Source: CADDZP01 sp035948135
GTDB lineage: Bacteria > Actinomycetota > Acidimicrobiia > Acidimicrobiales > AC-14
Direction: 5' to 3'
Assembly: GCA_035948135.1 (NCBI GenBank)
Contig: DASZJL010000026.1
Span: 1 to 5,111, forward strand
Length of the DNA: 5,111 nt
In this document: in pieces, positions 3,673-5,111 of the stretch
Position numbering within the stretch: position 1 is the stretch's first letter
Layout: each line of letters opens with the position of its first letter
Notes under the pieces: model-generated
What the model saw: the letters and a program-made list of their open reading frames with translations, nothing else
Databases searched by the model: none
What the model was told of the DNA's origin: nothing
Made by a program: the position numbers and the translations under genes

Positions 3673-5111
3673 CCCTCCCCCGTGGCCAGCTCTTCTACGA
3701 CGGGCGCTGGCAGCAGCCCGCGAGCGACGGCGTTCTCTCTGTCATCAACCCCGCCACCGAGGAAGTCCTCGGCACGGTCGCAGCCGGCGACGCGTCCGAC
3801 GCGGGTGCGGCGATCGCCGCGGCTCGCGCCGCCTTCGACGACGGGTCGTGGCCGCGACTGTCCGGAGCTGAGCGGGCGCGCTTCATACGGCGGTTCCGCG
3901 ACTCGTTGGCGGCTCGCGTCGACGACATCTCCGCGCTGGTCATCGCCGAGGTGGGCACGACGGTGGCGGCCACGCGCTCGCACCAGGTCGGGCTGCCGAT
4001 CGAGCACCTGGAGTACTGGGCCGAGATGGCAGCCCGGCCCGACATGGAGCCGGTCGCGCCGCGCGGCACCGGGAACTGGGTGATCCGGCGGGAGCCCGTC
4101 GGCGTCGTCGCCGCCATCACCGCCTACAACTTCCCGTTCCTCCTGAACGTGATGAAGGTCGGGCCCGCACTGGCCGCCGGGAACACCGTGGTCCTGAAGC
4201 CATCGCCGTACACGCCCTATTCGGCGCTGGTGCTGGCCGAGGCGGCGACCGAGGCGGACCTGCCTCCGGGCGTGTTGAACGTGATGCCGGGCGAGGTCGA
4301 CGTGGGGACCACGCTGACCACGGACCCGCGGGTGGATCTCGTGAGCTTCACCGGTTCCGACACCGTGGGCGCGGCGATCATGGCTCAGGCGGCGCCGACG
4401 GTGAAGAAGGTCGTGCTCGAGCTGGGCGGGAAGTCCCCGTTGATCGTCCGCCACGACGCCGACCTGGCCTTGGCCGCAAAGGTCGGGCTGCAGAACTTCA
4501 CCTTCCACGCGGGGCAGGGCTGCGCGCTGTGCACCCGCCACCTCGTCCATCGCTCGGTCCACGACGAGTACGTCGAGCGTGTGGCCGAGATCGGTTCCCG
4601 TCTCGTCATCGGCGACCCTGCCGACCCCGCGACCCAGATGGGCCCGCTGATCCGGCCCGTCGCCGTCGAGCGCACCGACGGCTTCGTCGGCGAGGCCGTC
4701 GCCCAAGGCGCGCAGGTCGCGCTCGGCGGCGGGCGCCCGCCCGACCGCCACGTTGGCTACTTCTACGAACCGACGCTGCTGACCGACGTCAAGAACAGCT
4801 GGCGAGTCGCTCAGGAGGAGATTTTCGGCCCGGTCGCCGTCGTCGTCCCGTTCGACGACGACGACGAAGCTGTGCGTCTCGCCAACGATTCGCAATATGG
4901 CCTCGACGGCCACGTCATCTCGGCCGACACTGGCGCGGCCTTCGACCTGGCCTGCCGCCTCCGCACCGGCGGCGTCAGCATCAACGGCGGTGCGGGCTAC
5001 ACGAACCCCGCCGTCCCCTTCGGCGGCTACAAGCGTTCCGGCATCGGCCGCGAGAACGGCGAACAGGGGCTCGACGAGTACGTCGAGCTGAAAACCATCA
5101 AGTACCACGCC
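3660..5111 (+). CDS. NAD(P)-dependent aldehyde dehydrogenase, nearly complete (3' end beyond window)
   Basis: 484 codons are present with no stop before the right edge. Family members are usually about 480-500 residues and the sequence already reads ELKTIKYHA, so only a few codons should be missing. It oxidises an aldehyde to the carboxylic acid through a thiohemiacetal on cysteine, in the cytoplasm. All class hallmarks are visible: YNFPF with Asn157 (oxyanion), Lys180 in LKPSPYTP, the cofactor-loop FTGSDTVG (230-237), Glu254 in LELGGKSP (general base), Cys288 in GQGCALCTR (nucleophile), Glu387/Phe389 in EEIFGPV, and PFGGYKRSGIGRENG (453-467). The residue three after Lys180 is Pro183, where strictly NAD-dependent enzymes usually have Glu, so cofactor preference is open. 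The GTG start overlaps the hydratase stop by 13 bases, and a strong ribosome site supports it. A role finishing an aldehyde from side-chain or alcohol oxidation is inferred from the pairing. The substrate is unknown. Confidence 0.95.
   Translation, partial: MGTLTLPRGQLFYDGRWQQPASDGVLSVINPATEEVLGTVAAGDASDAGAAIAAARAAFDDGSWPRLSGAERARFIRRFRDSLAARVDDISALVIAEVGTTVAATRSHQVGLPIEHLEYWAEMAARPDMEPVAPRGTGNWVIRREPVGVVAAITAYNFPFLLNVMKVGPALAAGNTVVLKPSPYTPYSALVLAEAATEADLPPGVLNVMPGEVDVGTTLTTDPRVDLVSFTGSDTVGAAIMAQAAPTVKKVVLELGGKSPLIVRHDADLALAAKVGLQNFTFHAGQGCALCTRHLVHRSVHDEYVERVAEIGSRLVIGDPADPATQMGPLIRPVAVERTDGFVGEAVAQGAQVALGGGRPPDRHVGYFYEPTLLTDVKNSWRVAQEEIFGPVAVVVPFDDDDEAVRLANDSQYGLDGHVISADTGAAFDLACRLRTGGVSINGGAGYTNPAVPFGGYKRSGIGRENGEQGLDEYVELKTIKYHA

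Noticed and set aside
4840..4870. GTCGTCGTC / GACGACGACGAC inverted-looking repeat
   Set aside because: It is explained by codons for VVVPFDDDDE in the dehydrogenase, a common sequence in this family.
3618..5108. 496-residue minus-strand frame opposite the aldehyde dehydrogenase
   Set aside because: It is antisense to a gene with every aldehyde dehydrogenase catalytic motif in place, and the translated sequence has no coherent domain.

Overview
This 5.1 kb window is GC-rich chromosomal DNA with strong G/C preference at third codon positions and several GTG starts. The gene content is a LivH-type branched-chain ABC permease, a double-hotdog MaoC hydratase, an aldehyde dehydrogenase, and Ala/Thr/Ser-rich exported and small membrane proteins. 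Together these suggest a high-GC actinobacterium, possibly of the Acidimicrobiia type. No rRNA or other taxonomic marker is present, so the placement is an inference from style and content.

The window is divided by one divergent promoter region at about 2346-2418. Leftward on the minus strand runs a tightly packed set of four genes. The first is a cysteine-free exported protein with a C-terminal membrane anchor (start near 2345, end 1152). It overlaps by 13 bases a 130-residue protein with two membrane segments (1164-772). That in turn overlaps by 4 bases a second two-TM protein with a C-terminal His/Cys zinc-knuckle-like motif (775-272). After a 97-base gap with inverted repeats comes the N-terminal part of a LivH-like permease (174 to the left edge). 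The permease gene runs out of the window, so the rest of the transporter lies to the left.

Rightward on the plus strand are two catabolic genes. One is a 417-residue MaoC/FAS1-like acyl-CoA hydratase (2419-3672) with a textbook ribosome binding site. The other is an NAD(P)-dependent aldehyde dehydrogenase (GTG at 3660, open at the right edge), whose start overlaps the hydratase stop by 13 bases and is probably translationally coupled. Acyl-CoA hydration plus aldehyde oxidation fits breakdown of a lipid, steroid, terpenoid or similar side chain, but the substrate cannot be read from the sequence. A LivH-type system next to it could supply a carboxylated substrate, which is also inference.

The most noteworthy items are: a near-consensus minus-strand promoter embedded in a symmetric element between the divergent genes; two GGTGCACC palindromes 40 bases apart forming a 12-base inverted repeat that ends on the livH start codon; a 47-base near-palindrome inside the nominal 5' end of the zinc-knuckle gene, where codon use looks non-coding; and the unrecognised three-gene envelope module beside the transporter. 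No tRNA, rRNA, CRISPR array, insertion sequence or intrinsic terminator was seen.
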